64,000 nt of DNA from positions 992,001 through 1,056,000 of the forward strand of contig NZ_PQDH01000001.1 in assembly GCF_002964605.1 (NCBI RefSeq), read 5' to 3'. The position numbers and the translations under genes are program-made. Origin of the DNA: Vallitalea okinawensis (GTDB taxonomy: Bacteria > Bacillota > Clostridia > Lachnospirales > PQDH01). Shown piece by piece: positions 43,884-54,577 of the stretch (the first letter of the stretch is position 1; each line of letters begins with the position of its first letter). Under the pieces are notes generated by a model. That model was given only the letters and a program-made list of their open reading frames with translations, had not been told where the DNA came from and searched no databases.

Positions 43884-45373
43884 GTCTTTCGCCACTCTTT
43901 CCTCGCACATCCTGGCGTCATGCCATAGTACTTTTTAAATAAAGATGTAAAATAGGGTACATTTTCGTAACCAACTTGACGACTCACTTGTGTAATCTTC
44001 AATGGCGTATGTTGCAATAAGTATTTAGCTTTTTCTAATCGCCTATTGATAAGATATTCTGTAATCGTTTGTTCCATCTCCAGTTTAAATAAATAACTCA
44101 GATAATTAGGAGATAGATAAACATGATCTGCTAATGTTTGTAAACTTATATCTCTATTATAATTTTCGTTGATAAATTGAACTGCTTCTTTGACTGCTTC
44201 TTTCTTTTCCGATAATATAAGCTGTTGAGCTTTTGCAGCTTCTTCAAAAATAAGTAGCACTTCTTGATGTAGTTCTTGAAGCTGATAGTGTTTCATTATT
44301 CGATTGATAATCACACTTGCGTTCTGTGATATTTGATAGTTATTGATAAAGCTATTGATCACGTTACAAATTAAGTATTTCACAAAAAAGGCAGAATAAT
44401 TATTATCACTTTTGAGGTAACTAAAAAAATCATCTATCTGTTCTTTTACTATCTTCAAGTTCTTAAGTTGTATATTTTCACATAAAACATCAATTCTCTT
44501 CTTTATTTCACTACTTCCCTCCATATAAGGTTCTATATATTCGTTGTTTATCAAGTATTGATTACACCCTTTATAGAGTTGATTCTCCAATAAATCCCCG
44601 AGAAATTGGAATTGATGATTGAGTTCTTCTATATTAAAGAAACGGCTACTCACACTAAAAATGAAATGTCCTTCTCTAGATATTTTATCAAACAACTTGT
44701 GGCATTCTTCATTGATTTTTTTCTGTGAATTATTTTTAGGGATTAATATGAGACTCTCTTGTTCATTGAGATTCACATAGAAATATTCACTGCTTAAACA
44801 TTGATTCATGATCAATGCCATCTTCTCTACACGCATATCAAAAAAGTGTTCAGAATTGTACATGACAATAAGGGAATATTCAGAGTCATCACTATATCCT
44901 ATACTCTTTAATGCTTGATAAAGAGATGATGAATTTTTACCATATACAGCTTGAAAGATATAGGCACACACCTCTTGATGATATTGATCTTGATAACCGT
45001 TAATCTCTTGAAGAACTTTACTCATTACATGTCTGAATTCTTCTATATTAATTGGCTTAACCAGATAATCTTCTATGTTTAACTTCATAGCCTGCTTGGC
45101 ATAAGTAAAATCACGATACGCACTGCTTATAATGATGGTAGCATTGCTCTTTCTCTCTCTAATTTTTGATACTAACTCCAACCCATCCATTTCCGGCATA
45201 CGAATATCTGTTATGATAAGATCAAAAGTCTCTTCATCCAGAATATTCAACGCATCTACACCATTGTTTGCTCTAAAAATATTAAAGGGATACTGATATT
45301 TTTTTATTAGAAATACTAGTCCATCTAACTCGATTTCTGCATCATCTACTAAAAGCAAATTATACCTTTTCAA
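43880..45373 (-). CDS. YesN-type response regulator (receiver + AraC HTH)
   Basis: About 497 residues. Receiver with Asp56 (LIITDIRMPEMDG), central helical region, C-terminal AraC HTH pair (DISLQTLADHVYLSPNYLSY... and ITQVSRQVGYENVPYFTSLF). No in-frame ATG exists at the N-terminus; the TTG at 45371-45373 follows GGTGA by about six nt and gives a normal receiver start (LKRYNLLLVDDAE). Translation is coupled to the kinase. It likely activates the fucoside genes on both sides. Confidence 0.9.
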   Translation of the reverse strand: MKRYNLLLVDDAEIELDGLVFLIKKYQYPFNIFRANNGVDALNILDEETFDLIITDIRMPEMDGLELVSKIRERKSNATIIISSAYRDFTYAKQAMKLNIEDYLVKPINIEEFRHVMSKVLQEINGYQDQYHQEVCAYIFQAVYGKNSSSLYQALKSIGYSDDSEYSLIVMYNSEHFFDMRVEKMALIMNQCLSSEYFYVNLNEQESLILIPKNNSQKKINEECHKLFDKISREGHFIFSVSSRFFNIEELNHQFQFLGDLLENQLYKGCNQYLINNEYIEPYMEGSSEIKKRIDVLCENIQLKNLKIVKEQIDDFFSYLKSDNNYSAFFVKYLICNVINSFINNYQISQNASVIINRIMKHYQLQELHQEVLLIFEEAAKAQQLILSEKKEAVKEAVQFINENYNRDISLQTLADHVYLSPNYLSYLFKLEMEQTITEYLINRRLEKAKYLLQHTPLKITQVSRQVGYENVPYFTSLFKKYYGMTPGCARKEWRKT

Positions 45374-45512
45374 TGAAATCACCACTTCCACAGTAAATTC
45401 GACAGTTATTGATATCTCATTTATATCATTTCCCCATCCAAAAAGCAATATAAGTTTATCATGATTTCTTATACTGATTTATGTTTTTATTATAGCTTCC
45501 GTAAAGAATAGA

Positions 45513-45550
45513 AATGACCAATAAAGATATCGTTATCTTTAATGGTCATT
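45513..45550 (-). terminator. Terminator after GH95 copy 2
   Basis: AATGACCAATAAAGATA (45513-45529) and TATCTTTAATGGTCATT (45534-45550) form a 17-bp stem with one mismatch and a 4-nt loop. It separates the transporter/GH95 operon from the YesN/YesM genes. Confidence 0.8.
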
Positions 45551-45636
45551 TTTAAAATCATCATATATCGAGTTTATCGGTATTCTTTGTTAACAATCAT
45601 TCCGCTAACTTGATCTAGGTTACCTTCTATGTATAG

Positions 45637-47931
45637 TTACTCTAGGTATATTTTTGTATTACACGGGATTTCTTTATACTCTCCATTGATTTTAACTCTA
45701 CAAGTTTCAGTTTCACCATGTGCAAGAACTGATATGACTTTTTGGTTTTTCCACTGAAAATCCAATATATAATTACCACGGCCTACAATACCTGTGATCT
45801 GCCCTTCTATCCAGTTTGATGGTAGTGCTGGTAACAATTCGAGGTAGCCTGCATGACTCTGTAATAACATTTCTGCTATGGCAGCAGTGATACCACAATT
45901 GCCATCAATCTGAAATGGTGGATGGGCACAAAGTAAGCTGTAATAAATCCCTCCATGAAAATAATTAACATCCATATCCGATATGGGTTGTAAATAACGA
46001 TCTATTAGCTTACATGCATGATTGCCATCCTTCAGTCTGGCCCAGTAAAGAACCTTCCATGCGATACTCCATCCTGTTCCATCATCACCACGATAATATA
46101 AGCTCTTCTTACAGGCTTCTGCAAGTTCTGGTGTACTTTCAGATGTTATTTCATCACTTGGAAATAAGGTAAACAAATGTGATACATGTCGATGAACTTG
46201 TTCAACGTCTTCATAGTTTTCCACCCACTCCATTAATTCACCTTGATCGCCTATGCGATAACTTCTTAACTTATTTAGAGTATTCACTAACTGTAGCGCA
46301 AAGTCTTTCTTCTCTTGTTGTAGAACCTTATACGCTTTTAAAATATTCTTAAATAAAGTCCGTATAATTGCCACATCCATGGTTGATGATTGACTTGCTG
46401 CAATGTTTTCTCCTTTGTAGAGATATTTATTTTCAGGAGAAGTTGACGGGCATGATATAAGTTTACCCTCATCGTCTTCTATTAGAAAATCTAAATAAAA
46501 CTGAGCTGCTGATTCCATAATGGGTAGTGCTTTGTTCTCTAGAAAGATAACATCCTGCGTATATTGATAATGTTCCCAAAGATGTAGGCATAACCATCCT
46601 GAACTCATAGGCCACATGGCTGCTTGAACTAATTTTTTCGGATTATTTAGCCCTACTGGTGACGTGTGCCCCCAAATATCTGTATTATGATGAGAAACCC
46701 ATCCCCTACAATTATAGTGTTCTTTAGCTGTTTTCTCACCTTTCTTTGCCATATCTTCAATCATATCAAACAATGGAAAATGGCATTCACTGAGGTTGCA
46801 AACTTCTACAGGCCAGTAATTCATCTCTGTATTGATATTAATGGTATGATTGGATTGCCATATAGGTTGCAAGTCTTTATTCCACAACCCTTGTAAGTGC
46901 ATAGCTTTACTATTTGCTCGCGATCCTGAAATAATGAGGTATCTTCCTAAGTTAAAGATTAGAGGGATTAATATATTAGGCTCCTTACTTATTTGATATT
47001 GGTCAACCAGTTCGTTGGTCAATAGATCTGTTCCTGTTTGAGTATTGCTATTACCTATTTGAAAATCCATTCGATGGAACAAACTACTATAATCGTCCAT
47101 ATGTCTTTTCTTTAATGTGTTATAGCCCATTTCTTTAGCATTCTGTAAAACTTTAATACAGTTATTGTTTATTGTCTCAATAGACTCACCTTCAAAAGTC
47201 GTATCACCTACTAGATAAATATGAACATAGGTAGCAGACTCTAGAATTATCGCTTCTTTATCTCCTGATAGGACACCATCAGTATCTATTGCTATTTGCA
47301 TCAAAAACTTGATACCTGGTTCATCTTCATTATAGTGTAAAATCACGTCATCCTGAAAATTCCTCTTCGTTGCCCAAATTGGCACCTCTCCATTCATGAT
47401 AATTCCATCATGTGTTCTATTACTGGTATACCTTAATTGTGATGTCAGTGATATACGACACCCTATATGTTCTCCCCGGATACTTGTCACCATAATACCA
47501 TCAGGATTTGAGCAAAATAATTCTCTACTCAATAACTTATTAGTGATCGATACGATTCCCTTGTCAAGATCCAGCACACGACGATACTCTCTTTTACTTT
47601 CTCCATTTGGGTCTTCAAAATCTATAATAAGATCACCAGCTGGCATATAAGTTTCAGAAAAATCGCCTAGCATATGCTTACCTATAAAATCATCTGCTTC
47701 AGACAGCTGCCCTTCTTGTATTAGTCTTCTTGCGTCATGTAGATATTGATAGCTGCCTCTAATATTCTTATCTCTTCCATTTCCAGTCCATAATGTATCC
47801 AAATTTAGATAGATGTGTTCTTGTGAATAACCAGCCATAATCATACCACCAAGCCATCCGTTCCCTATTGGCATACCCAAAGCCCAGTCGTTAGCCGGCT
47901 TATCGTAATTTAATGTCTTGCAACTATTCAT
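45637..47931 (-). CDS. GH95 alpha-L-fucosidase-type glycoside hydrolase (copy 2), cytoplasmic
   Basis: 764 residues, clearly paralogous to the enzyme at 38028 throughout. It retains the same catalytic motifs ([27 protein letters not shown]) and lacks a signal peptide. It is the last gene of the permease-permease-binding protein-GH95 operon. RBS is AGGAGG. Two GH95 enzymes in one locus may split different fucosyl linkages or act on a branched substrate. Confidence 0.93.
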   Translation of the reverse strand: MNSCKTLNYDKPANDWALGMPIGNGWLGGMIMAGYSQEHIYLNLDTLWTGNGRDKNIRGSYQYLHDARRLIQEGQLSEADDFIGKHMLGDFSETYMPAGDLIIDFEDPNGESKREYRRVLDLDKGIVSITNKLLSRELFCSNPDGIMVTSIRGEHIGCRISLTSQLRYTSNRTHDGIIMNGEVPIWATKRNFQDDVILHYNEDEPGIKFLMQIAIDTDGVLSGDKEAIILESATYVHIYLVGDTTFEGESIETINNNCIKVLQNAKEMGYNTLKKRHMDDYSSLFHRMDFQIGNSNTQTGTDLLTNELVDQYQISKEPNILIPLIFNLGRYLIISGSRANSKAMHLQGLWNKDLQPIWQSNHTININTEMNYWPVEVCNLSECHFPLFDMIEDMAKKGEKTAKEHYNCRGWVSHHNTDIWGHTSPVGLNNPKKLVQAAMWPMSSGWLCLHLWEHYQYTQDVIFLENKALPIMESAAQFYLDFLIEDDEGKLISCPSTSPENKYLYKGENIAASQSSTMDVAIIRTLFKNILKAYKVLQQEKKDFALQLVNTLNKLRSYRIGDQGELMEWVENYEDVEQVHRHVSHLFTLFPSDEITSESTPELAEACKKSLYYRGDDGTGWSIAWKVLYWARLKDGNHACKLIDRYLQPISDMDVNYFHGGIYYSLLCAHPPFQIDGNCGITAAIAEMLLQSHAGYLELLPALPSNWIEGQITGIVGRGNYILDFQWKNQKVISVLAHGETETCRVKINGEYKEIPCNTKIYLE

Positions 47932-47984
47932 AGTTATCTATTCTCCTCCTGTAAAGAATCATTTACTTTAAAATCTCTTAATAA

Positions 47985-48013
47985 AGCCAGCATGATTGAT
48001 CATCATGCTGGCT
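47985..48013 (-). terminator. Stem-loop after the binding-protein gene of the fucoside operon
   Basis: AGCCAGCATGAT (47985-47996) and ATCATGCTGGCT (48002-48013) form a 12-bp perfect stem, followed on the minus strand by TTTATT. It lies between the binding-protein and GH95 genes and should reduce expression of the hydrolase relative to the binding protein. Confidence 0.8.
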
Positions 48014-48019
48014 AAAATC

Positions 48020-49684
48020 TTACTTGGCAAAGTTAGCATCGAAACTTTCTTGATAGATTTCTAGCATTTTATTGAGACCCATTTGCTCTAATTGTTGTAT
48101 GTAACCTTCCCATTCTGCATCAATGTCCATATCTCCTAAAACAAAATATGCAATTTTCTCTTTATAGAAGCTTTCAATGGTATTTTGATAAGGTACTAGT
48201 TCCGCACTTTGTTGATCCGTAAAAGGTAATGGAGGTAAAATCACATCTAAACCAGGTCGATGATCAACATACTTATTCGCTGTCTCATTATATAGAATAA
48301 CCTCCATATCTTTATCACTTTTAGCTTTAAGTGTTAATCGAATATCTTCAGATCTAAAACTATTACTGATTTGTCCCCATCTGTTATTTGCATCTTGCTT
48401 AGCAAGAGGTATTAGAATATCATGTCTTGCTGGTTCGCCGTTTATACCAATGCCTTCATTGGTGTAATCCCAATCAATGCCTTTACGACCAATAATAGCT
48501 CTATGGGTTGACTCTTCTGTATAGAAGAAGTCAGCTAATAGCATTGCAGCTTCAGGATTCTCACATTTGTTTGTAATACTGAATCCAGGTAAAAAATCAT
48601 TTCTATACGGCATATATTCAGTAAATTGAACCCCATTGGGTCCTTTAAGAGGTGGTACAGCGGTATACTCTAACCAACGATCCGTAGCACCGGATACAAT
48701 ACCTTGCTGATAACCGTATGGGAACGCACCAAGAATAACCTTATCAGGGTTATTAGCAATTTGCTTAACACCATTTCTATCAATTGTAAAGCTTTCTGTT
48801 GCCAATAAGCCATCTTTTCTTAGCTGTTGTAAGTATTTTAAACCTTCTTTCCATCCATCTTGAGCATATGAAGCTGCTACCTTGCCATCTTTAAGAAATA
48901 ACCCTTCCTGATCATGACTATAATATACAAAGGCATTCATAATAAAAGAATATACTTGAGATTTCCAACCTTGATCACATCCAATAAATGGGATAACATC
49001 TTCACCTCGATCGGCAAAAACCTGAAGTACCTCTTTAAATTCTTCAGTTGTCGTTGGTAAATCCAGACCAGCTTCCTCCAGCCAAGGTTGATAGATCCAC
49101 ACCTTTTGAGCTGACTTACAGTGATAACAATCGTTAACTAAAGGTAAGTTATAGATATTACCATCGGCAGCTGTTGTTAAGGTCTTAGCGGTAGGGTATG
49201 CTTCAAATACCTTCTTGGTATTTTCACCGTATTTCTCAATAAGATCGTTAAGTGGTAAAATAATGCCTTGAGAACCGTATAGGGCTTGTTGTGAATAGTT
49301 CAATTTGCTTGTAAGTAAAACTTCTGGATAGCTACCTGTTGCTAACAATATATTGAGTTTTTCCACTTCATCATCTTTAGAAGCTGTAATGAAATCAAAA
49401 TCAATATTGGTTTGTTCTTCTAGCCAAAGTGTATAATCGTTGGTCTCATAATCGTCCACTTCAGTCCCAAATCGAACAAAAACACTTAATGGTGTCTTTT
49501 CTTTTAAAGGAAAGGACAATTTCTCATTAGATTCTGAACTACCGCCCTCATTGTTACTTACTTCTGTTGTCCCTGTATCCATAGTATTTTCTTGGCTACT
49601 TTGATTTGAACCGCATGCTGCCAATAAACTTGCTATCAAGATACATATCATTACGAAACAAATACCTCTTTTTTTTGCACACAT
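48020..49684 (-). CDS. Extracellular solute-binding lipoprotein (LplA-like), fucoside operon
   Basis: 554 residues. Signal peptide with lipobox LLAAC (Cys near 24), Ser/Asn/Glu-rich linker, then an oligosaccharide-binding fold of LplA length. RBS is GGAGG. It follows the two permease genes and precedes GH95 copy 2. It is expected to capture a fucosylated oligosaccharide. Confidence 0.88.
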   Translation of the reverse strand: MCAKKRGICFVMICILIASLLAACGSNQSSQENTMDTGTTEVSNNEGGSSESNEKLSFPLKEKTPLSVFVRFGTEVDDYETNDYTLWLEEQTNIDFDFITASKDDEVEKLNILLATGSYPEVLLTSKLNYSQQALYGSQGIILPLNDLIEKYGENTKKVFEAYPTAKTLTTAADGNIYNLPLVNDCYHCKSAQKVWIYQPWLEEAGLDLPTTTEEFKEVLQVFADRGEDVIPFIGCDQGWKSQVYSFIMNAFVYYSHDQEGLFLKDGKVAASYAQDGWKEGLKYLQQLRKDGLLATESFTIDRNGVKQIANNPDKVILGAFPYGYQQGIVSGATDRWLEYTAVPPLKGPNGVQFTEYMPYRNDFLPGFSITNKCENPEAAMLLADFFYTEESTHRAIIGRKGIDWDYTNEGIGINGEPARHDILIPLAKQDANNRWGQISNSFRSEDIRLTLKAKSDKDMEVILYNETANKYVDHRPGLDVILPPLPFTDQQSAELVPYQNTIESFYKEKIAYFVLGDMDIDAEWEGYIQQLEQMGLNKMLEIYQESFDANFAK

Positions 49685-49703
49685 TTTACTTCCTCCTTTT
49701 CAT

Positions 49704-50606
49704 TTAACCCTTAACTGAACCTACCATAACCCCTTTAACAAAGTACTTTTGAACAAATGGATAAAGAATCATAAGGGGTATACTGGATACCACTATAAGT
49801 GAGTACTTCAATAATAATGCTAAGTTTTCTCTCATAAGTAACGTTTCTGGATCAGCAGTCATAGCAAGATCCGTTCCTATTTGATTTTGAATTAATATAT
49901 CTCTCAAAATAATCTGTAATGGAAACTTTGTTTTATCTGATAAATAGATCATAGCGTCAAAATAGGCATTCCAATGGGTTACTGCATAAAACAACCCTAT
50001 AACAGCCAATATTGGTTTGGATAAGGGTAATACAATTCTACAAAGAAAATTGATATCACTACATCCGTCTATGCGAGCTGCTTCTAGCAAGTCTTTTGGT
50101 ATGCTTGTTCTAAAGTAGGTTATTGTAACCATTACATTCCAAGCATTTACAGCCTTAGGTATGATCAAAACTAGCCGTGAATTAATTAATCCTAATTGTC
50201 TTATTAACATGTAGGTAGGTATTAACCCTGCATTAAAGATCATGGTAAAGACGATGAGCAAAGTAAAAAACTTTCTCAACCTCAAATCTTGTCTAGATAG
50301 AGGGTAAGCTACCATAACCGTGAAAACTATATTGACTATTGTTCCTACAAACATGTAGAAAAAAGAGTTCAAATAACCCATGTTAATTCCCCTATGATCT
50401 ACAATGGCTTTATAGCCATCCAGTGAAAAATCTACTGGAAATAGCCATACCCGCCCTTGTATAAGCGCTAGGGAATCACTAAAAGATGCACTCACTATAA
50501 AGATTAATGGGTACGCTATAACCACCAGTATGGCGAATAGTATTGAATAATTGACAATATTAAAAACCTTATCTCCTTTTGTTTCATTAATACTACTTTT
50601 GAGCAT
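49704..50606 (-). CDS. CUT1 ABC transporter permease (LplC-like), fucoside operon
   Basis: 300 residues, about six membrane segments, EAA loop LLEAARIDGCSDINFLCRIVLP near 190. RBS is GGAGGG. It lies 13 bp after the other permease gene and 19 bp before the binding-protein gene. No ATPase is in the operon. Confidence 0.9.
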   Translation of the reverse strand: MLKSSINETKGDKVFNIVNYSILFAILVVIAYPLIFIVSASFSDSLALIQGRVWLFPVDFSLDGYKAIVDHRGINMGYLNSFFYMFVGTIVNIVFTVMVAYPLSRQDLRLRKFFTLLIVFTMIFNAGLIPTYMLIRQLGLINSRLVLIIPKAVNAWNVMVTITYFRTSIPKDLLEAARIDGCSDINFLCRIVLPLSKPILAVIGLFYAVTHWNAYFDAMIYLSDKTKFPLQIILRDILIQNQIGTDLAMTADPETLLMRENLALLLKYSLIVVSSIPLMILYPFVQKYFVKGVMVGSVKG

Positions 50607-50619
50607 TCTTATCCCTCCA

Positions 50620-51579
50620 TTACCATAGACTAGATTCAGAGAATTTTTGCGATAATTTATTGACTGATATAATCATAATCAAGCCAATCAATGATTGAAA
50701 TAAACCAATAGCAGTGGAATAAGAAAACTGTGGTATAAATGACTTTAACCCTGTTTTATACACATATGTTGCAATGATCTCTGAGTACTGCATGTTGACA
50801 TCGTTTTGCATAAGCAATACTTTTTCGAAACCTAAATTCAAAATTTTTCCTGAATTTAATATCAATAGAACAATTGCAGTAGGCATAATTCCTGGTAGAT
50901 CAATATGTATTAATCTTTTGAACTTGCTAGCCCCATCTACAATAGCAGCTTCATGTAATGTAGGGTCAATACCGGCTAAAGTAGCTATGTAGATGATAGA
51001 ATTAAAGCCAATGCTTTGCCATACTCCTGACCATACATAGAGATGTCTAAAGGAACTTGCTGTTCCTATAAAATCAACCTCTTCAAACCCTACTCCAACT
51101 AAAAGTTGATTAAACAACCCTGTTCTTGTAGAAAAAAATATAAATACCATACCTACCATAACAACAGTAGAAATAAAATGAGGCGCGTAGGTAATCATTT
51201 GCAGGGTCTTCTTAAATCCTTTGCAATTCACAGCATTTAAAGATAATGCAAAAAGAATAGGTATTGGAAATGAAGCAATTAGTTGATAAATATTCAAGAT
51301 GAATGTATTACCTATTATATTAAAAAAACGGTAATCTGTAAAAAAGGTAATGAAATGTTTAAACCCAACCCAGGGACTCCCCCATACACCATCAATGATA
51401 GAAAAATCCTTAAAGGCAATTTGTATCCCATAGATCGGTACATACTTAAATAGTATAAAATAACTGATAGGTAAAAATAGCAGTAAATATAACTGCCAAT
51501 TTAAATACCATTCTTTTTGTATTACTTTCAGCTTGGATCTTGGTGTGTAATTTTTTTGAGTTCTTTTTTGTCTTATCAT
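50620..51579 (-). CDS. CUT1 ABC transporter permease (LplB-like), fucoside operon
   Basis: 319 residues, about six membrane segments, EAA loop HEAAIVDGASKFKRLIHIDLP near 212. RBS is AAGGGG with AAAGGAG. First gene of the leftward operon, divergent from the AraC-type regulator at 51815. Confidence 0.9.
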   Translation of the reverse strand: MIRQKRTQKNYTPRSKLKVIQKEWYLNWQLYLLLFLPISYFILFKYVPIYGIQIAFKDFSIIDGVWGSPWVGFKHFITFFTDYRFFNIIGNTFILNIYQLIASFPIPILFALSLNAVNCKGFKKTLQMITYAPHFISTVVMVGMVFIFFSTRTGLFNQLLVGVGFEEVDFIGTASSFRHLYVWSGVWQSIGFNSIIYIATLAGIDPTLHEAAIVDGASKFKRLIHIDLPGIMPTAIVLLILNSGKILNLGFEKVLLMQNDVNMQYSEIIATYVYKTGLKSFIPQFSYSTAIGLFQSLIGLIMIISVNKLSQKFSESSLW

Positions 51580-51738
51580 TATTTCTCCTTTCCCCTTGTA
51601 TAGTAGTTCCTTCGTTAATAGACTAACACCAAATCCTGTGATGACAATCCTAAGTTTTTAAACTGCTCTACATCCTATAAACTATGGGATGTGCATTTCT
51701 TAAAATGTTTGGATATTATTAAAGAAAGTCCACATTTA

Positions 51739-51767
51739 TTGACTTGTTAATGACTATCTATTACAAT
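51739..51767 (+). promoter_or_regulatory. Sigma-A promoter of the membrane AraC regulator
   Basis: TTGACT (51739-51744) and TACAAT (51762-51767) with a 17-nt spacer, about 48 bp before the start codon. Confidence 0.6.
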
Positions 51768-51814
51768 GAAATCAATCTAAGGTAATAGAAATTTTCAGAA
51801 GAGGGCTGTTGCAA

Positions 51815-54022
51815 ATGACTACTTCAATCTCAAAATCTGACAAGAAATTCATTAAATTATTTACCAAATACTTTACCCCCTATCTCATCATTACTGTCAT
51901 TTTTATAATAGCTTCTGCAAGTGCTTATGGTGTTGTTTATAACAAAATTGAAGACTATATCATGAGTCAACAAGACGATTACCTTAATCATTATCGTACA
52001 TATTTAGATCATATCTTCACCTATATTCAAGATACGACTATTAAACTGCTATCTACAGAATCCATTACATCATTTGCTCATCTTAGAAAAGACTATGTGG
52101 ATAACAATTATTACACAACAGTCTCTTTACTTAATGAGATTGATGATATTGTCATCGATTATTCCTATATTGATCAGTATTATATCTTCTATAAAAATAG
52201 TAACAAGGTTGTTCTCAACGGTAGAAGCTTGACAACCTTTGATTCCTTTTATGGAAAACAATTTACTTATGGTGATATGGCTGCTGAAGAGTTTTATGAC
52301 ATGCTCTTTAGAGATATCTACCTAGAAGGTCAGTACCATCCTAATCAACCAACTATTTATCTAGGACAGCAAAGAGAAGCATTTCTTATTACACAAACTA
52401 TCTCATTTGATTTTAAAGGATCTATAGCCGTACTTGTGTTTGTAATGAATTCCAATAAAATTGCTGAGTATATGACTAGTAATCAAGGGCTTCATCATCT
52501 TCTAACTATTAAAGACAACAAAGCAATCACCATAACAGAGATCAGCAATATGGACGAACTCTTATCTTCCAATCCATCCATTGTTTATAGTCAATCATCT
52601 GCCCAATCTACTGTTATGCCTTTAACATATCATTTACAAGTTGAGAAAACATCAGCTTATAAGTCTCTCAATGAATTTAAGAAATTCTGCTTTTATATTT
52701 ATTTCTTGTTGTTGATTTTTACTTTTATTATTTCATACTACTATGCAAAGAAATATTCGAAACCTGTTATTCAACTCATGGAGGATCATCAGCAACTCAG
52801 CATTAAAATAATGGAACAACAAATCACATTACGACAAAGTTTTGTAGAGAAATGGTTACATGGTAATTTTGAGACAGAGGAAGAATTACTTCAAATGGTG
52901 CAATCCATCGACGCCAATCAGTACATAGATGGCCTTTTCGTTGTGACTTTACTTGATTTTTACCCCATCAGTTGGGATAAAAGTGGAGATGATTATGAGG
53001 AAATACAAGCAACAGATATCATTGAAATTCTCTCTATTTTATCTCAATACGTTGAAAGAGATTTTATCTGTCAAGTCTCACCCAATCGTATAGCATTGAT
53101 TTTTACTGATGACTCTAGACATCATGAGAAACTTAAGTTAGGAATGATGAAAAAAATAGATTGCATCCAACAGGCTCTTGACCATGCTGGATACACCCAT
53201 TGTTTGTATTCAGTTGGTACCATAGAAAATGATATACTAAACGTGTCACAGTCTTTTAATAATGCTAAGGATTTACTGATTCATATTTCACATATCCCTA
53301 AGGTATCGCAGCGAATTTTAATTTGTTCTCCTCTTATGTGTGAGCATGGGCTTTACTATTATCCTTGCGATATAGAAACCCGACTGATCAATTGTGTTCA
53401 AGCAGGGAAAATATCTGATGTTCATAAGATTTTACATGATCTCTTTGAAGCCAATATTCTAGAAAGAGCATTAACCAGCGATATGCTAGATGCTTTTATA
53501 TATGAGCTTTGTGGAACATATATTAAACTACAAGAACGTATTCTTACGAAAAACTCAGGTATGACTGATGAAAGTATTGAATTATTTAAGAAAGTAAAGC
53601 AATCAGACCCACTAGGACAAATACAACTTATAAGAAAGTCTTTTATAGATCTCAGTCAACTCATAAAAAAAGAAAAAGAAAATCAATATTCTAGTTTAAT
53701 GGAAAACATGGAGCAGTATATTAATGAGAATTACCCTCTGCCTAATATGAGCTTGAGCTTACTTGCTGACAAATACGGATTTACAGAAGTTTATATCTCG
53801 CAACTTTTTAAGAATTATTTTCATACTAATTTTATACAGTATCTTCAAGAAATACGTATGGCTAAAGCCAGAGAATTATTATTGACAACTGAGCTCCCTA
53901 TAAAAGATATCATGACTCAAGTAGGTTACTGCTCCCTTAATACATTCACTAGAGCATTTAAGCGAATCAACGGTGTTACTGCTACAGAATATAAAAAGAA
54001 GAATAGAAATTCATATAATTAA
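51815..54022 (+). CDS. Membrane-bound AraC-family regulator
   Basis: 735 residues. N-terminal membrane segment (about 16-42), extracellular sensor region (about 45-280), second membrane segment (about 287-308), cytoplasmic linker, then a C-terminal AraC HTH pair (SLSLLADKYGFTEVYISQLF and IKDIMTQVGYCSLNTFTRAF). This is a one-component transmembrane design (YtdP-like) that links an outside signal straight to DNA binding. The ATG at 51815 follows AGAGGG; a TTG two codons earlier is less likely. It is divergent from the fucoside permease operon, its probable target. Confidence 0.92.
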   Translation: MTTSISKSDKKFIKLFTKYFTPYLIITVIFIIASASAYGVVYNKIEDYIMSQQDDYLNHYRTYLDHIFTYIQDTTIKLLSTESITSFAHLRKDYVDNNYYTTVSLLNEIDDIVIDYSYIDQYYIFYKNSNKVVLNGRSLTTFDSFYGKQFTYGDMAAEEFYDMLFRDIYLEGQYHPNQPTIYLGQQREAFLITQTISFDFKGSIAVLVFVMNSNKIAEYMTSNQGLHHLLTIKDNKAITITEISNMDELLSSNPSIVYSQSSAQSTVMPLTYHLQVEKTSAYKSLNEFKKFCFYIYFLLLIFTFIISYYYAKKYSKPVIQLMEDHQQLSIKIMEQQITLRQSFVEKWLHGNFETEEELLQMVQSIDANQYIDGLFVVTLLDFYPISWDKSGDDYEEIQATDIIEILSILSQYVERDFICQVSPNRIALIFTDDSRHHEKLKLGMMKKIDCIQQALDHAGYTHCLYSVGTIENDILNVSQSFNNAKDLLIHISHIPKVSQRILICSPLMCEHGLYYYPCDIETRLINCVQAGKISDVHKILHDLFEANILERALTSDMLDAFIYELCGTYIKLQERILTKNSGMTDESIELFKKVKQSDPLGQIQLIRKSFIDLSQLIKKEKENQYSSLMENMEQYINENYPLPNMSLSLLADKYGFTEVYISQLFKNYFHTNFIQYLQEIRMAKARELLLTTELPIKDIMTQVGYCSLNTFTRAFKRINGVTATEYKKKNRNSYN

Positions 54023-54086
54023 TACGACAGGTTGTTGTCATGTTAGATGTGATATCCTAATAAAAAAGGATTTCGGGAGGGATAAT

Positions 54087-54500
54087 GTGAACAAGGAAAT
54101 ACTAACAAGATGTGGTTATCGATGTGATCTATGTCTTGCCTACAAAGAGAATGTGAAAAAAAATGACCGCAGAAAGCATCTTAGTGAAGGATGGTATAAG
54201 TATTTTGGTCTTACAATTCAACCAGAGGATATTGTCTGCGATGGGTGCCTTAATGACGATTGTATGAAAACTGAACTGTTAGATGAAGATTGTCCTATTA
54301 GACCTTGTGTTAAGAAAAAAGGGTATGAGAACTGTTCTGAATGCGATGATTTCATGTGTGAAACTTATAAAGAGAGACTTGTTGATATTGATGAGTTAGA
54401 AAAAGAACATGGAAAGATTCCTGAAGATGATTACGAACTATTTATTAGACCATATGAGAATTGCAGAAGAATTCTAAAGTTAAGAGCTCAGAATAAGTGA
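54087..54500 (+). CDS. Cys-rich DUF3795 protein
   Basis: 138 residues with many Cys: CGYRCDLCLAYKEN at the N-terminus, CDGCLNDDC in the middle, and CPIRPCVKKKGYENCSECDDFMC towards the end. This is the pattern of DUF3795, a predicted zinc-binding family of unknown function common in anaerobes. The start is GTG at 54087, preceded by GGGAGG. It lies 64 bp after the AraC regulator gene on the same strand and may be co-transcribed. No function can be assigned. Confidence 0.85.
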   Translation: MNKEILTRCGYRCDLCLAYKENVKKNDRRKHLSEGWYKYFGLTIQPEDIVCDGCLNDDCMKTELLDEDCPIRPCVKKKGYENCSECDDFMCETYKERLVDIDELEKEHGKIPEDDYELFIRPYENCRRILKLRAQNK

Positions 54501-54521
54501 GTATTTATTTAATGATTCGAA

Positions 54522-54558
54522 AAGGGAATAACAAAGCTATCAACTCTGCTATTCCCTT
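54522..54558. terminator. Bidirectional terminator between the DUF3795 and MFS genes
   Basis: AAGGGAATA (54522-54530) and TATTCCCTT (54550-54558) pair over 9 bp, with partial pairing further in, between convergent genes. Confidence 0.65.
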
Positions 54559-54577
54559 ATATTATCTCTTAGAAAGC

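Noticed and set aside
53973-54086. N-terminal extension of the DUF3795 protein
   Set aside because: It overlaps the AraC regulator gene and shows no family similarity; the GTG at 54087 with GGGAGG upstream gives the normal DUF3795 start.
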